Origin: Reichenbachiella agariperforans
GTDB lineage: Bacteria > Bacteroidota > Bacteroidia > Cytophagales > Cyclobacteriaceae
Assembly (NCBI RefSeq): GCF_900142205.1
Contig: NZ_FRAA01000004.1
Location: 310,001-374,000 of the forward strand
Length of the DNA: 64,000 nt
Reading direction: 5' to 3'
Shown in pieces: positions 10,901-18,577 of this stretch (position 1 is the stretch's first letter; every line of letters begins with the position of its first letter). Under the pieces are notes generated by a model, which was given only the letters and a program-made list of their open reading frames with translations, did no database searches and had not been told where the DNA came from. The translations under genes were made by a program, and so were the position numbers.

Positions 10901-11015
10901 CTTCAGACGAAGTGACAACACCCGTCACAGTAGTCTGTGCAGATGCCCAAAACGATAACAAACACATGGCAATAACCGCCATGTACTTACTTTTTAATAG
11001 TAATAGTCTTTTCAT
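7998..11015 (-). CDS. susC: SusC/RagA TonB-linked outer-membrane importer
   Basis: TonB-dependent transporter that moves oligosaccharides across the outer membrane with SusD. Residues 1-26 are a signal peptide. Then come a carboxypeptidase-D regulatory-like domain (VTGVVTSSEDGESVPGATV, about 30-105), a TonB-box/plug region (EEVVVVGYGTVKKSDNTGA, LNAFPTLSAVQGLQGRAAG, NGVILVTTKSG) and a 22-strand barrel ending in an aromatic residue (YTVGLNLGF). The length of 1005 residues is normal for SusC. It is first in the operon with susD. A UxuR-like palindrome lies 50-63 nt upstream of the start, which suggests control by the GntR regulator at 28294. Confidence 0.95.
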   Translation of the reverse strand: MKRLLLLKSKYMAVIAMCLLSFWASAQTTVTGVVTSSEDGESVPGATVLVKGTTNGTITDLDGKYSLSVPESATLVVSFVGFEQQEVAVGSRSVVDVSLNTDYKQLEEVVVVGYGTVKKSDNTGALSSVKSEELNAFPTLSAVQGLQGRAAGVQIQSTNGGQPGAEMNMRIRGGSSINASSNPLVVVDGFVGGEMPPPADISSMEVLKDASATAIYGSRAANGVILVTTKSGGAGKTKVDVNSSYSYQETSNRLDLLSGEDYRDYILEVVPAYSYDATVDTDWQDEIFRPGHIWNNQVSVSGGSEAVKYYVSGTQFEQEGVIDNSNYERFSVTSNLNIKASDRVTIGMNLYGRRSIDQGVLTQETTGGSSSTGVVGAAARLEPDTPVRDADGNYTQSKLGDNIDNPVAIANEIDRERVTDRFQSNGFVDFKLLDWLSFKTTLGAGVTSYREGMFSSSDLVRGGGSGVATLEFDKATNLLTENYFTINKEFGIHRINWVNGYSFQKRVDEGLETGASDFLSEATSYWLLESGAASISPVSAQSTRILKSYYSRANYTLLDRYVFTATIRYDGASNFAKNNKWAYFPSGAVAWNIGDEPFLESINTISDMKIRASYGLTGNQGIGAYESLSTVDAYYSNRPGQGALILGTLANPDLTWETTAQLDIGIDVGLFDNRVRLTADYYDKQTSDLLFDRPIPAFFGVNETVPTQLQNYGEIRNQGIEAMLTTRNLVGDLTWTSNLVFSMNRNEVTSLPDTATISYYNAPGHFNITSGFQLLQEGQSMGVYYGYVYEGVTQPGDVLLVGSDEKIGGEQFADLNGDGELTDEDKKIIGNPHPDFIWSFNNDFTYKNFDLNVYIQGVHGNEMLNLTRMELESFRGTNNVSTAALDRYHVLDNPSGTIPSADPGRTQKISSRWVEDGSYVRLKNVALGYTIPQSVLEKIRVRSLRVYVSAQNLFTITNYSGLDPEAAYANEGEGTNNADSNRNLGLDYASYPNVKTYTVGLNLGF

Positions 11016-11064
11016 AATTCGTAAACTTAATTTTAGTAATCAATGCTAATTGGACAATCAATTA

Positions 11065-11078
11065 ATTGGTAGACCAAT
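11065..11078. promoter_or_regulatory. GntR (UxuR-like) operator upstream of susC
   Basis: ATTGGTAGACCAAT, a 6-2-6 palindrome matching the repeated motif ATTGGTNNACCAAT. It is centred about 56 nt upstream of the susC ATG on the minus strand. Confidence 0.75.
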
Positions 11079-11451
11079 CGATTGAGAAGCCAATATAGAG
11101 AATATCTTAACAACTCCATAACATTTATCAAAAAATCAATCCCATGGATTCAAATTATCAAATGTCATTTTCTCGCATCTAGCGGAGCTACTATTCACTT
11201 CGCCATAAACTCGGTCAATAAAATCATCTGCTAAAACCTTAGGCTACATTAGTAAAAGAAAGCTTTACTGTTATTTAAATGTATATACATACAAATAAAA
11301 CGTGCTGAATTTAGCCAATGACACTCCAGAAAAATGATTTAGCACTAGCAAGACATGAACTTCACCCTACTCTTCTTGCCTACTACATTCGTCATGCTAC
11401 ACTTGCACTACACTCAAAGCAATACACCATTCCTTGTCTCAAACATTATTT

Positions 11452-11465
11452 TTTGGTTAACCAAT
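11452..11465. promoter_or_regulatory. GntR (UxuR-like) operator upstream of first PL7 gene
   Basis: TTTGGTTAACCAAT, one mismatch from ATTGGTNNACCAAT, about 105 nt before the PL7 start. The intergenic region 11016-11562 therefore carries one site for each divergent gene; the remainder is AT-rich with no ORF. Confidence 0.7.
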
Positions 11466-11562
11466 TTACATATTTATTATAAAACCAATACTATAAATCC
11501 GATTTTACCACTAGGTTTGTTAGGTTCAATTAGGAACTGAAAGAATTAAAAAAAGACAGATT

Positions 11563-12963
11563 ATGAAACAGTACTTACTATTACTAGCCGCATTCGCGTT
11601 CTTGTTCTTGAATACCCTCACAGGGTGCGATGAAGAAGACAAACAAGAACAGTTCGATGACACCAAACAGATAGATAGTTTTTCTTTTGAGGAATTGGAT
11701 CCTGTGGTGACAGGTGTCATCACTAACACAGACATAGCATTGACCGTACCTTACGATACTGATGTAACAGCCTTGACTCCAACAGTTACTCATTCCGCTT
11801 TGGCGAGTTTGTCTCCTGCTTCAGAAACAACTCAGGACTTTAGACTCCCTGTAGATTATACCGTCACATCTGAAGACGGCTCTACGCAAGTCTATACTGC
11901 TACTGTCACTAAAGAAGAGCCTCCTTTAGATTCCTCAAATGCAATACTCAATTTCTCATTTGAGGGACTAGCCCCTGTAGTAACAGCCTACGTTGGCGAG
12001 GGAGAAATCAAAGCGTGGATACCAGACCTCTCTGCAGCAAGCAACCTAACCCCTACCATTGTCATTTCAGAGAACGCTACAATATCACCCGCTTCTGGTG
12101 TAGCACAAGATTTTTCGTCTCCTATCACATATACCGTGACGGCAGAAGACGGCTCTATACAAACCTATACCACGACCATCACCGAAGAAACCGAAGTAGA
12201 CTTAGCGTCAGGTCCAGCGTTTACATGGATCAACTGGTACCTGTCTGTCCCAATTGATAATGGCGGTAGTGCCACTTCTATCTACTATGAAGACATTGAA
12301 AATAATAACTTGTCTGAGGATGCCGCTCCATTCTTTTACCTAAATGATGATGACAGCTACACGATGTACACCAAATTCACAGGAGCTACTACATCTGGTT
12401 ATAAAGAAATCAACGGCTCGGGATACTGCAGAACCGAACTCCGTGAATATTGGAGAGGAAATCAATCCACATCAGACAACTGGATCATGGATAGAAAAAG
12501 TGTGCATGGTTTAGCCTCTACGCTGAGCGTAGACTTCTGCAACGGCGATGGACAAACCTATGTCGCTCAAATACATGGTAGAAGTAGAACGGGTGCACCA
12601 GGAGATCCTGCTACTGTCAAGGTTCTTTGGAAAGAAGGTGAATTGATCACAGAGCACTATGTAAAACCCACCAAAGAAGGAGATCTCTGGACGAGTAAAT
12701 ACATTAGAAAAACCTCAATTGGCCAAGTAGACAATGAAAAGTTCACCATTACACTACTCGTAAAAAGAGGCGTTCTCTACTATGCGTTGCACTGTGAAGC
12801 AAAAGGGATAGACGTGGAGTATACAGAACTGTATGACTATGCAACAAATGGCTACATTCACGACAACTATTTCAAAACTGGAAACTACTTTAAATGGAAT
12901 GACGACAAGGTCGAAGATTCACAAGTCATTCTATATTCGGCTAGAACTGCTCACACTGAATAA
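11563..12963 (+). CDS. PL7 alginate lyase lipoprotein with two Ig-like (DUF5018-type) domains
   Basis: Predicted cell-surface endo-acting alginate lyase (beta-elimination of mannuronate/guluronate polymer). Signal peptide with lipobox ending TGC (Cys22); two homologous ~85-residue Ig-like modules (about 36-117 and 126-208, each with TVTxEDGSxQxYT); then a PL7 jelly-roll from about 220. PL7 motifs are RTELR (290-294), QIH (336-338) and YFKTGNY (436-442), which hold the catalytic Arg, Gln, His and Tyr. The residue after GNYF is Lys where relatives usually have Gln. In PL7 enzymes a QIH signature is generally linked to activity on G-containing blocks, so guluronate preference is a reasonable guess. 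Same N-terminal architecture as the paralogue at 18578. A GntR operator precedes it. Confidence 0.9.
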   Translation: MKQYLLLLAAFAFLFLNTLTGCDEEDKQEQFDDTKQIDSFSFEELDPVVTGVITNTDIALTVPYDTDVTALTPTVTHSALASLSPASETTQDFRLPVDYTVTSEDGSTQVYTATVTKEEPPLDSSNAILNFSFEGLAPVVTAYVGEGEIKAWIPDLSAASNLTPTIVISENATISPASGVAQDFSSPITYTVTAEDGSIQTYTTTITEETEVDLASGPAFTWINWYLSVPIDNGGSATSIYYEDIENNNLSEDAAPFFYLNDDDSYTMYTKFTGATTSGYKEINGSGYCRTELREYWRGNQSTSDNWIMDRKSVHGLASTLSVDFCNGDGQTYVAQIHGRSRTGAPGDPATVKVLWKEGELITEHYVKPTKEGDLWTSKYIRKTSIGQVDNEKFTITLLVKRGVLYYALHCEAKGIDVEYTELYDYATNGYIHDNYFKTGNYFKWNDDKVEDSQVILYSARTAHTE

Positions 12964-12989
12964 ATAACCAATCTAGTGGCCTAGTCAGG

Positions 12990-13034
12990 CTAAAAGCCTT
13001 AAACCTCAACCCAATTTAGGTTTAAGGCTTTTAG
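12990..13034 (+). terminator. Long hairpin after first PL7 gene
   Basis: A perfect 17-bp stem (12990-13006 with 13018-13034) and an 11-nt loop, starting 27 nt after the PL7 stop. The stem contains AAAAGCCTTAAA/TTTAAGGCTTTT, so the right arm ends T-rich. It is a likely terminator in the plus direction, without a long separate U-tract. Confidence 0.7.
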
Positions 13035-13134
13035 ACTAATCAATACCTTCTTCGCGGCTCATACATTCTACAAAACAATGAAAAAGCAATAAGGGAATGC
13101 AGCCTCTTACCACACATGATACCCATATAAGTAA

Positions 13135-13172
13135 AAAGACCTTGCCAGTAGGCAAGCTACGACAAGGTCTTT
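13135..13172 (-). terminator. Terminator of the PL6 operon
   Basis: Stem AAAGACCTTG (13135-13144) pairs with CAAGGTCTTT (13163-13172), and the loop contains a further small hairpin. On the minus strand the stem runs into TTTTT. It lies 22 nt after the stop of the PL6 gene. Confidence 0.8.
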
Positions 13173-13194
13173 AGGGGTATTAAGATTCTATCTA

Positions 13195-15516
13195 CTAATA
13201 AACAAGCGTCAACTTTAAGTTTTCTTGCACTACAATCTTACCTGAGTTGGATATTTGATTGTTAGCGTGCGTATTGTTCTTCGCACCCCACAGTAGAGCG
13301 ACCAGTTTGACTGAGTTATTTTTAAAGGTATTGTCTTCTAAGTTTACATTGACAATCCCACGTGTGTTGAGTAAGATTCCGTTGCTCTCTTTTCCTCCGC
13401 ATTGTGTGAATGTACTGTTGATGACCGAGAGATTACCACCTATCGTGGACTCGTCATACCCTCCACGGTAGTAGTCTATTACGTTGGCTTTTACATTATC
13501 AAATACGCACCCCTCTACGGTCAAGAATTCCACGTTGTAGTCTCCCTTGTCATTTGTTTCTTGGGATAATTCAATCCCATTTTGACAATCTCTGAGTGTA
13601 GAATTAGCAAAACTAATCTCCTCTGCAAAAGTCTCCTTATATGCCTTTAGCACGTAATCGAACCCTTTGATCTCACATCCTTTGACTCTAAGATTGTAAT
13701 GACTAGACATGTTTTGTTCGAGGCTAGCAAATGCCTGCTGGGTACCTGTACCCGATAGTATAACTTGAGAGAGTATCAGCTCACCTTTAGGGTTCATCTG
13801 AAACGCTGGTGTACCAGCAGCTCCGGAGTATATGATCTCAGCGAGTTGATTCTCATCTTTCGACTGGATCGTAATCGCCTTATTGATTACCAGAGATTCG
13901 GTCAGCGTATAAGTACCAGGCATCAATACGATAACATCTCCCGCTTCTGCAGAGGCAAGTTTATCTACTAGATCTGTCCCCTCTGGATGCACATCGATCA
14001 TACTTGGTTCTTTGGTTTCCTTTTCATTCGAGAACCAACCTGCACCGTACTGACCCTTATCCAAAATCATAGGGTCCGCAGCAGGCGCTTTAATCATAGC
14101 ACCAATACTAGTATCGTTAGTTCTGGAATTACCAAAAATATCAGTTTTGAATTGATCAAACTCAAAGCCTTGATATGCCTCTACTGCTGATGCGGTAGTA
14201 GGCTTGTACAACAACTCACCCACCTTGTCTAGTGTCATTTCTGTAGATGTTAACCCTTGCCTTTCATCAAACCGAACACCTTGATTTTGAATAAAGTTAC
14301 TAGCAAAAGTCACTCCATCAGCCTTGTCGTGTTCTACAACTGGAGCAGTGTCTCCTTGTTCGTTGTAGATCAGATTATTGGCAACTACTGTACGGATCGG
14401 CCTTGCTGACCTGATTTCGGATAGTGGTAGTACTTCTTTTTGGCTGATGTTTGTCCCTACCCCAAACTGCCATGGAGATGGACAGTTTACGTAAGTATTG
14501 TACGCGACGATGACATCCGTCACTTGATTGTAGCGATTGAGTGGCGACTTTGGTATCCCATTCATCACAGCCAATGGGCTTCTAAAACTTTTTCCTTTCA
14601 AGTTGTAGAAATAGTTATTGGTCACAACATGCCCTGTATTGATCAGTCTAATTCCTCCAATATTTTCAGAGTTTTCATCTCCGATAAAATAATTGCCATC
14701 AATCGTGCAGTAGTTACCGTGACGCGTCACGAGCGATCCCTCACTCTTATAGAAAACATTGTTTCTAAACTCGTTGAAATTCGTCTTGCTAGAGATAATC
14801 TCCACTTCTCCGTTACACTCTTCGAATAGATTATTGGCTACTGTAGTATTGCTAGGAGACATGGAGCTAAAACTATCTCCTAGTTGGATCGTCTCCCCTT
14901 TAGGTCCTCCCTTTCTTGGACGAGGACCAAAATGATTGTTAACGATCTGATGAAAGTTCTTAATGTTTCTCCTGCCTTTAATCTCTACTCTGACAGTCGG
15001 CCCTTCGTTGGATTTTCCCGCGAGATAGCAGTGATCCATTTGGTTGTTTCTACCCCAAAATTCTACCCAGTGATCCTTTCTATCTCGGCTCATCTGGTTG
15101 AACCCCTCGATCACGGTATTGGTGATGCGACAGTGATTTGCCACTTGCTCTTTATCAAATTTAAAATCGATCACTGCATTTGATGGCGTATACCCATTTC
15201 GGAAGTAAAGACCACTCACTGTTAAATACTCCCCCCCGAATTTCAAATCCGACTCTCCTTCTATAAACACCTGGCCTGGCGTCTCTGCCTGCAGGGTTAT
15301 CGGAGCATCCTCGGTTCCTTTTCCTCCAAATTTGATTTGGACATCCTTCCAAACCCCATTTGCCATGGTGATCACATCGCCCGCCTTAGCACTATCCAGT
15401 GCGACCTGTAACGATGCAGCGTCCGTAACGACCCGTTGCTGATTACTCGTAACTTTCTCCTGACAGGCTGCTGCCAAAAATAGTAATGCTGCTAGCCAAA
15501 TAGTATTCCTTTTCAT
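13195..15516 (-). CDS. PL6 alginate lyase lipoprotein (two beta-helix domains)
   Basis: Polysaccharide lyase family 6 (chondroitinase-B-like) alginate lyase, 773 residues. Signal peptide MKRNTIWLAALLFLAAAC with lipobox Cys18. The N-terminal parallel beta-helix carries the family motifs ECNGEVEIISSKTN (Lys244, predicted base) and EGSLVTRHGNY (Arg265, predicted acid). A second beta-helix domain starts near residue 490 (VDKLASAEAGDVIVLMPGTYTL), the layout known from the dimeric exolyase AlyGC. An upstream in-frame ATG (15576) would place 20 polar residues before the signal peptide, so 15516 is preferred. It follows the other PL6 gene by 94 nt on the same strand and probably shares its promoter. 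The lipoprotein anchor suggests action at the outer membrane or in the periplasm on oligomers. Confidence 0.9.
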   Translation of the reverse strand: MKRNTIWLAALLFLAAACQEKVTSNQQRVVTDAASLQVALDSAKAGDVITMANGVWKDVQIKFGGKGTEDAPITLQAETPGQVFIEGESDLKFGGEYLTVSGLYFRNGYTPSNAVIDFKFDKEQVANHCRITNTVIEGFNQMSRDRKDHWVEFWGRNNQMDHCYLAGKSNEGPTVRVEIKGRRNIKNFHQIVNNHFGPRPRKGGPKGETIQLGDSFSSMSPSNTTVANNLFEECNGEVEIISSKTNFNEFRNNVFYKSEGSLVTRHGNYCTIDGNYFIGDENSENIGGIRLINTGHVVTNNYFYNLKGKSFRSPLAVMNGIPKSPLNRYNQVTDVIVAYNTYVNCPSPWQFGVGTNISQKEVLPLSEIRSARPIRTVVANNLIYNEQGDTAPVVEHDKADGVTFASNFIQNQGVRFDERQGLTSTEMTLDKVGELLYKPTTASAVEAYQGFEFDQFKTDIFGNSRTNDTSIGAMIKAPAADPMILDKGQYGAGWFSNEKETKEPSMIDVHPEGTDLVDKLASAEAGDVIVLMPGTYTLTESLVINKAITIQSKDENQLAEIIYSGAAGTPAFQMNPKGELILSQVILSGTGTQQAFASLEQNMSSHYNLRVKGCEIKGFDYVLKAYKETFAEEISFANSTLRDCQNGIELSQETNDKGDYNVEFLTVEGCVFDNVKANVIDYYRGGYDESTIGGNLSVINSTFTQCGGKESNGILLNTRGIVNVNLEDNTFKNNSVKLVALLWGAKNNTHANNQISNSGKIVVQENLKLTLVY

Positions 15517-15610
15517 TGCTCTTTTATTTGTAGTAAATTCTTTATCTCCCTGATTGATTAAAAACATGTATTGCACGGACTATTCTCTGATAAGACAACT
15601 CGATTAAAAG

Positions 15611-18106
15611 TTACTGCTTTATCACTGTGAAAGAAAGTGGTTTTGCATGAAGACCACTGATCTTTAACATGACCATCCCACTCCAAGAAACGCCACTGAC
15701 ATCAATGACATTCCCTTGCAACTCACCGTGCTCCAGAACACGTCCGGTCATATCTAACAGTGTATAGGCTTGGTAATGGACCATTAGTCCTTTAAGGTGA
15801 ATGGTGCTTTGAACGGGGTTCGGATAAAGTACTATATCCGATCTGTTTTGAGCCTTAGTACTGAGCGTGGCCTGACTACCATTGGCTTCTCCCCATACTT
15901 CTATCTCGCTGATACTGTTCCAATCCGATGATGAATTACCAAACCCTGTAAGCTTGATATATTTGGCTATCGTATCCTCGAAATCTATCGTTTCAAAATC
16001 CTCAGTAAAACCAGCGCTTTCTGTTTTAGCGACCAAGTTCACAAACGTCGTATTGTCTTCAGACAGGTCTACTTTGTATGTAGTCGTACGTTCATCACCA
16101 TTGAGAAATGCTATTTTGACATAACTCACCTCGTGGACTCCATCCAGTTCTAAAGTCAAATGCTGTTCACCCTCTGCCGACCATCGCGTGTCCATATCTC
16201 CATCTATGGCATTTTCTTTACCATTCCCATCTTGTTCAGCACTTGCCATGACAGCTACTATATTGAGTTTTTCTCCCCCTAAGTTTAATACAGCAGCAGC
16301 CTGCACCACGGTAATGTCTCGTGAGAACCCACTTCCAGACACCTGTATAGTCGCAGTACGCGGCATATAGTCCGTATTAGCAGTGACCGAAACGGAGACA
16401 CTACCGGACCCTGTACCGCTAGTAACATCTAAACTTACCCATGTCGCATCAGTAGATACCGTCCATTCTAGGTTAGTATTGATATCTAATGAAGATACAG
16501 TCGCATTTGTTCCCGTACTGATTTCATTAGTAGAGACAAGGAGGTAGTCCACTTCGGATTCTCCGTCATAATCTGGGTGAAAAGAATGCGGCCCGACATC
16601 TTCGCTTGTCAGCGGTGCATATCGTACAGATTCGAGACTATAATGATCTGCACCTACGGTACTCGTCTCTGGGCGACTATGTCCCTCAATATCCTCTGCC
16701 AACTCATCCAATATTGTAGAGGCTCTCAATGCTACAGGAGTCTGGTCCGTAGACCTCCATGTACCCGTCTCATCGTCGTAGGAGAGGAAAGGGTTCTCTA
16801 CCGAAACCTCCGTCGACTCAAATGTTCTTTCATCGCTAGTCAACATAGCAGTACCAGTAGGTTGCATAATATTGTTGACCCACACCATATTGTCTGGCTC
16901 ATTGTGATAGTAAATAAGATCATTGGTCGAGCCTGTAACTATATTATAAGCCATGGTCACATCACGTGGTGGCTTACTGTATTTCCCATTGTTATCAAAT
17001 CCTATTTCAATTCCATAATCATTGTTGACCAAGGTATTGTAGGCGATAAGCGCACGCTCAATGCGAAAATGTTTGCTCAGCGAACCATTGCCCGATTCGG
17101 CATCTCCTTCTGTCAAGGTAATGGGCGCATCCCATTTTTGACCTTTGAGTCCCTCAAAATAATTATTCACAATAACATGATCTTCTCCATAAACTCGAAT
17201 CCCTCCGGTGCAATAGATCCCCTCAGCTGTAACAGAGCATGCAGCGCCTCCTCCCAAAAAATAGTTACCTTCTACGCGATTCCTATTGCCATGTCTGAGA
17301 GACAAAGTTCCTTCACTTTTGAGAAAAGTATTGTGACGGACGATATTATCGCAGGACTTGAGTGACACGATCTCTGGATCACCATTACACTCTTCAAAGA
17401 GGTTGAACTCTACTGTCGTAAAGCCGCTAGATTCAGACATTTCACTCCATCCTACCCGGATCGATTCTTTTTCATTGGTTGCACGAGGAGTATTGTTGCG
17501 AAAATGATTGTGATCGATGACATCAAACTGCGATTGAACCGTTTCTCCTGACCCGTCTATAGTGATATAGTGGCCAACTTCTACTTTGTTCTCGAATAGA
17601 TTGTGATCGATACGGTTGTGATGACTAAACGAAGAAGTGGGTTGATCCCAAACCCCTCCTATGTATACCCATTTGGTAGAGGACTCTTCCGTCAGCCTAA
17701 AGATATTTCGAGTAATACGAATATTATTAGATCCTTCTAGTTTAATAGCGGTACCGCTGTTGGTAAAGGTGATTCCTTGAATCGTCAAGTAGGCGCAAGT
17801 TCGGAGCACAAACTTGGTATCTCCTGTGAATACAACGCCTCCGGTACTTTCGGCACGTACAGTAATATCTGCAATATCCGTTCCCTGTACATTGATGGTC
17901 ATACCATTGCCATCGTATGTACCATCTGCAATCTGAATTGTATCTCCGGGAGAAGCTGCGTTGATAATATCTTTGAGCTCATCGATATCACTGACGGTCG
18001 TTACGTTTTGACCAAAGGTGCTCGTACAATATATCACGAACCCTATTGTAGCACAGAGTTTCTTAACAGAGTTCAACTCTGTTTTCCATAGTTTGTTTTT
18101 GTTCAT
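15611..18106 (-). CDS. Secreted PL6 alginate lyase with BACON, CBM32-like and T9SS sorting domains
   Basis: Modular extracellular alginate lyase of 831 residues. A signal peptide ends near TFGQ (residue 33). The PL6 beta-helix follows (about 35-490) with ECNGDPEIVSLKS (Lys250) and EGTLSLRHGN (Arg271) as the catalytic pair. Next are a BACON-type domain (about 510-595), an F5/8-type C (CBM32-like) domain (about 600-730; DGDMDTRWSAEGEQ, YIKLTGFGNSSSDWNSISE) and a C-terminal T9SS type A sorting domain (YPNPVQSTIHLKG to the end). It is therefore exported by type IX secretion and released or anchored at the surface, unlike its lipoprotein neighbour. The CBM32-like domain is clearly homologous to that in the PL7 gene at 29352. 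A GntR operator lies about 56 nt upstream of the start. Confidence 0.92.
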   Translation of the reverse strand: MNKNKLWKTELNSVKKLCATIGFVIYCTSTFGQNVTTVSDIDELKDIINAASPGDTIQIADGTYDGNGMTINVQGTDIADITVRAESTGGVVFTGDTKFVLRTCAYLTIQGITFTNSGTAIKLEGSNNIRITRNIFRLTEESSTKWVYIGGVWDQPTSSFSHHNRIDHNLFENKVEVGHYITIDGSGETVQSQFDVIDHNHFRNNTPRATNEKESIRVGWSEMSESSGFTTVEFNLFEECNGDPEIVSLKSCDNIVRHNTFLKSEGTLSLRHGNRNRVEGNYFLGGGAACSVTAEGIYCTGGIRVYGEDHVIVNNYFEGLKGQKWDAPITLTEGDAESGNGSLSKHFRIERALIAYNTLVNNDYGIEIGFDNNGKYSKPPRDVTMAYNIVTGSTNDLIYYHNEPDNMVWVNNIMQPTGTAMLTSDERTFESTEVSVENPFLSYDDETGTWRSTDQTPVALRASTILDELAEDIEGHSRPETSTVGADHYSLESVRYAPLTSEDVGPHSFHPDYDGESEVDYLLVSTNEISTGTNATVSSLDINTNLEWTVSTDATWVSLDVTSGTGSGSVSVSVTANTDYMPRTATIQVSGSGFSRDITVVQAAAVLNLGGEKLNIVAVMASAEQDGNGKENAIDGDMDTRWSAEGEQHLTLELDGVHEVSYVKIAFLNGDERTTTYKVDLSEDNTTFVNLVAKTESAGFTEDFETIDFEDTIAKYIKLTGFGNSSSDWNSISEIEVWGEANGSQATLSTKAQNRSDIVLYPNPVQSTIHLKGLMVHYQAYTLLDMTGRVLEHGELQGNVIDVSGVSWSGMVMLKISGLHAKPLSFTVIKQ

Positions 18107-18155
18107 AGTCTAGTCTTTATAATCTCTTTCATGCCCAACTTCTGGAAACCCAAAA

Positions 18156-18169
18156 ATTGGTCAACCAAT
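18156..18169. promoter_or_regulatory. GntR (UxuR-like) operator upstream of PL6 operon
   Basis: ATTGGTCAACCAAT, exact match to ATTGGTNNACCAAT, centred about 56 nt from the PL6 ATG: the same distance as at susC. Confidence 0.75.
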
Positions 18170-18460
18170 ATAGGCATATTATCTGAGATGAGAAAACTGA
18201 GACAAAAAATAGCACTGAGTAGTCCCTATAAAGTCATATAGTAGGACAGCCCAGAGAATAGCACAAAAACAAGTGTCCACATAAAATAGCCAGTTTCCAA
18301 GCTAGCAAAGCTTGGCCTAGAAACAACTCAAACACTACAAAACCTCTTACAACAAGCTGAATTCCAATTCAAAACATTTTCCAACAACTCCCCCAATCAT
18401 TCTCAAGCGCAGTATCTATTACAAATAGACAGGTTTTCCATTTGGAATAGATGTCGTTAC

Positions 18461-18490
18461 AAAACACAATTGGTAAACCAATTGTGTTTT
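18461..18490. promoter_or_regulatory. Extended 30-nt palindromic operator upstream of second PL7 gene
   Basis: The core ATTGGTAAACCAAT (18469-18482) is extended on both sides into a perfect 14-2-14 inverted repeat, with arms starting AAAACACAATTGGT. It is centred about 102 nt before the PL7 start. A second, imperfect inverted repeat (GATCCA...TGGATC, about 18499-18516) follows. Confidence 0.75.
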
Positions 18491-18577
18491 ACTTAGTGAT
18501 CCAATTGATTATGGATCAATTATTACTTAGGTTTGTTTTACTCATTCGAGAAGAAGACTAAAGAAAAAAGAACGATT

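Noticed and set aside
11355-11540. 61-codon frame upstream of the first PL7 gene
   Set aside because: Covers the GntR operator at 11452 and has no conserved features.
14440-15183. Two plus-strand open frames opposite the second PL6 gene
   Set aside because: Antisense to a well-supported enzyme gene, Cys/Arg-rich random-looking translation.
16577-17365. Long plus-strand open frame (262 codons)
   Set aside because: Lies wholly opposite the PL6 catalytic domain, which carries clear family motifs; the plus-strand translation has no recognisable domain or start context.
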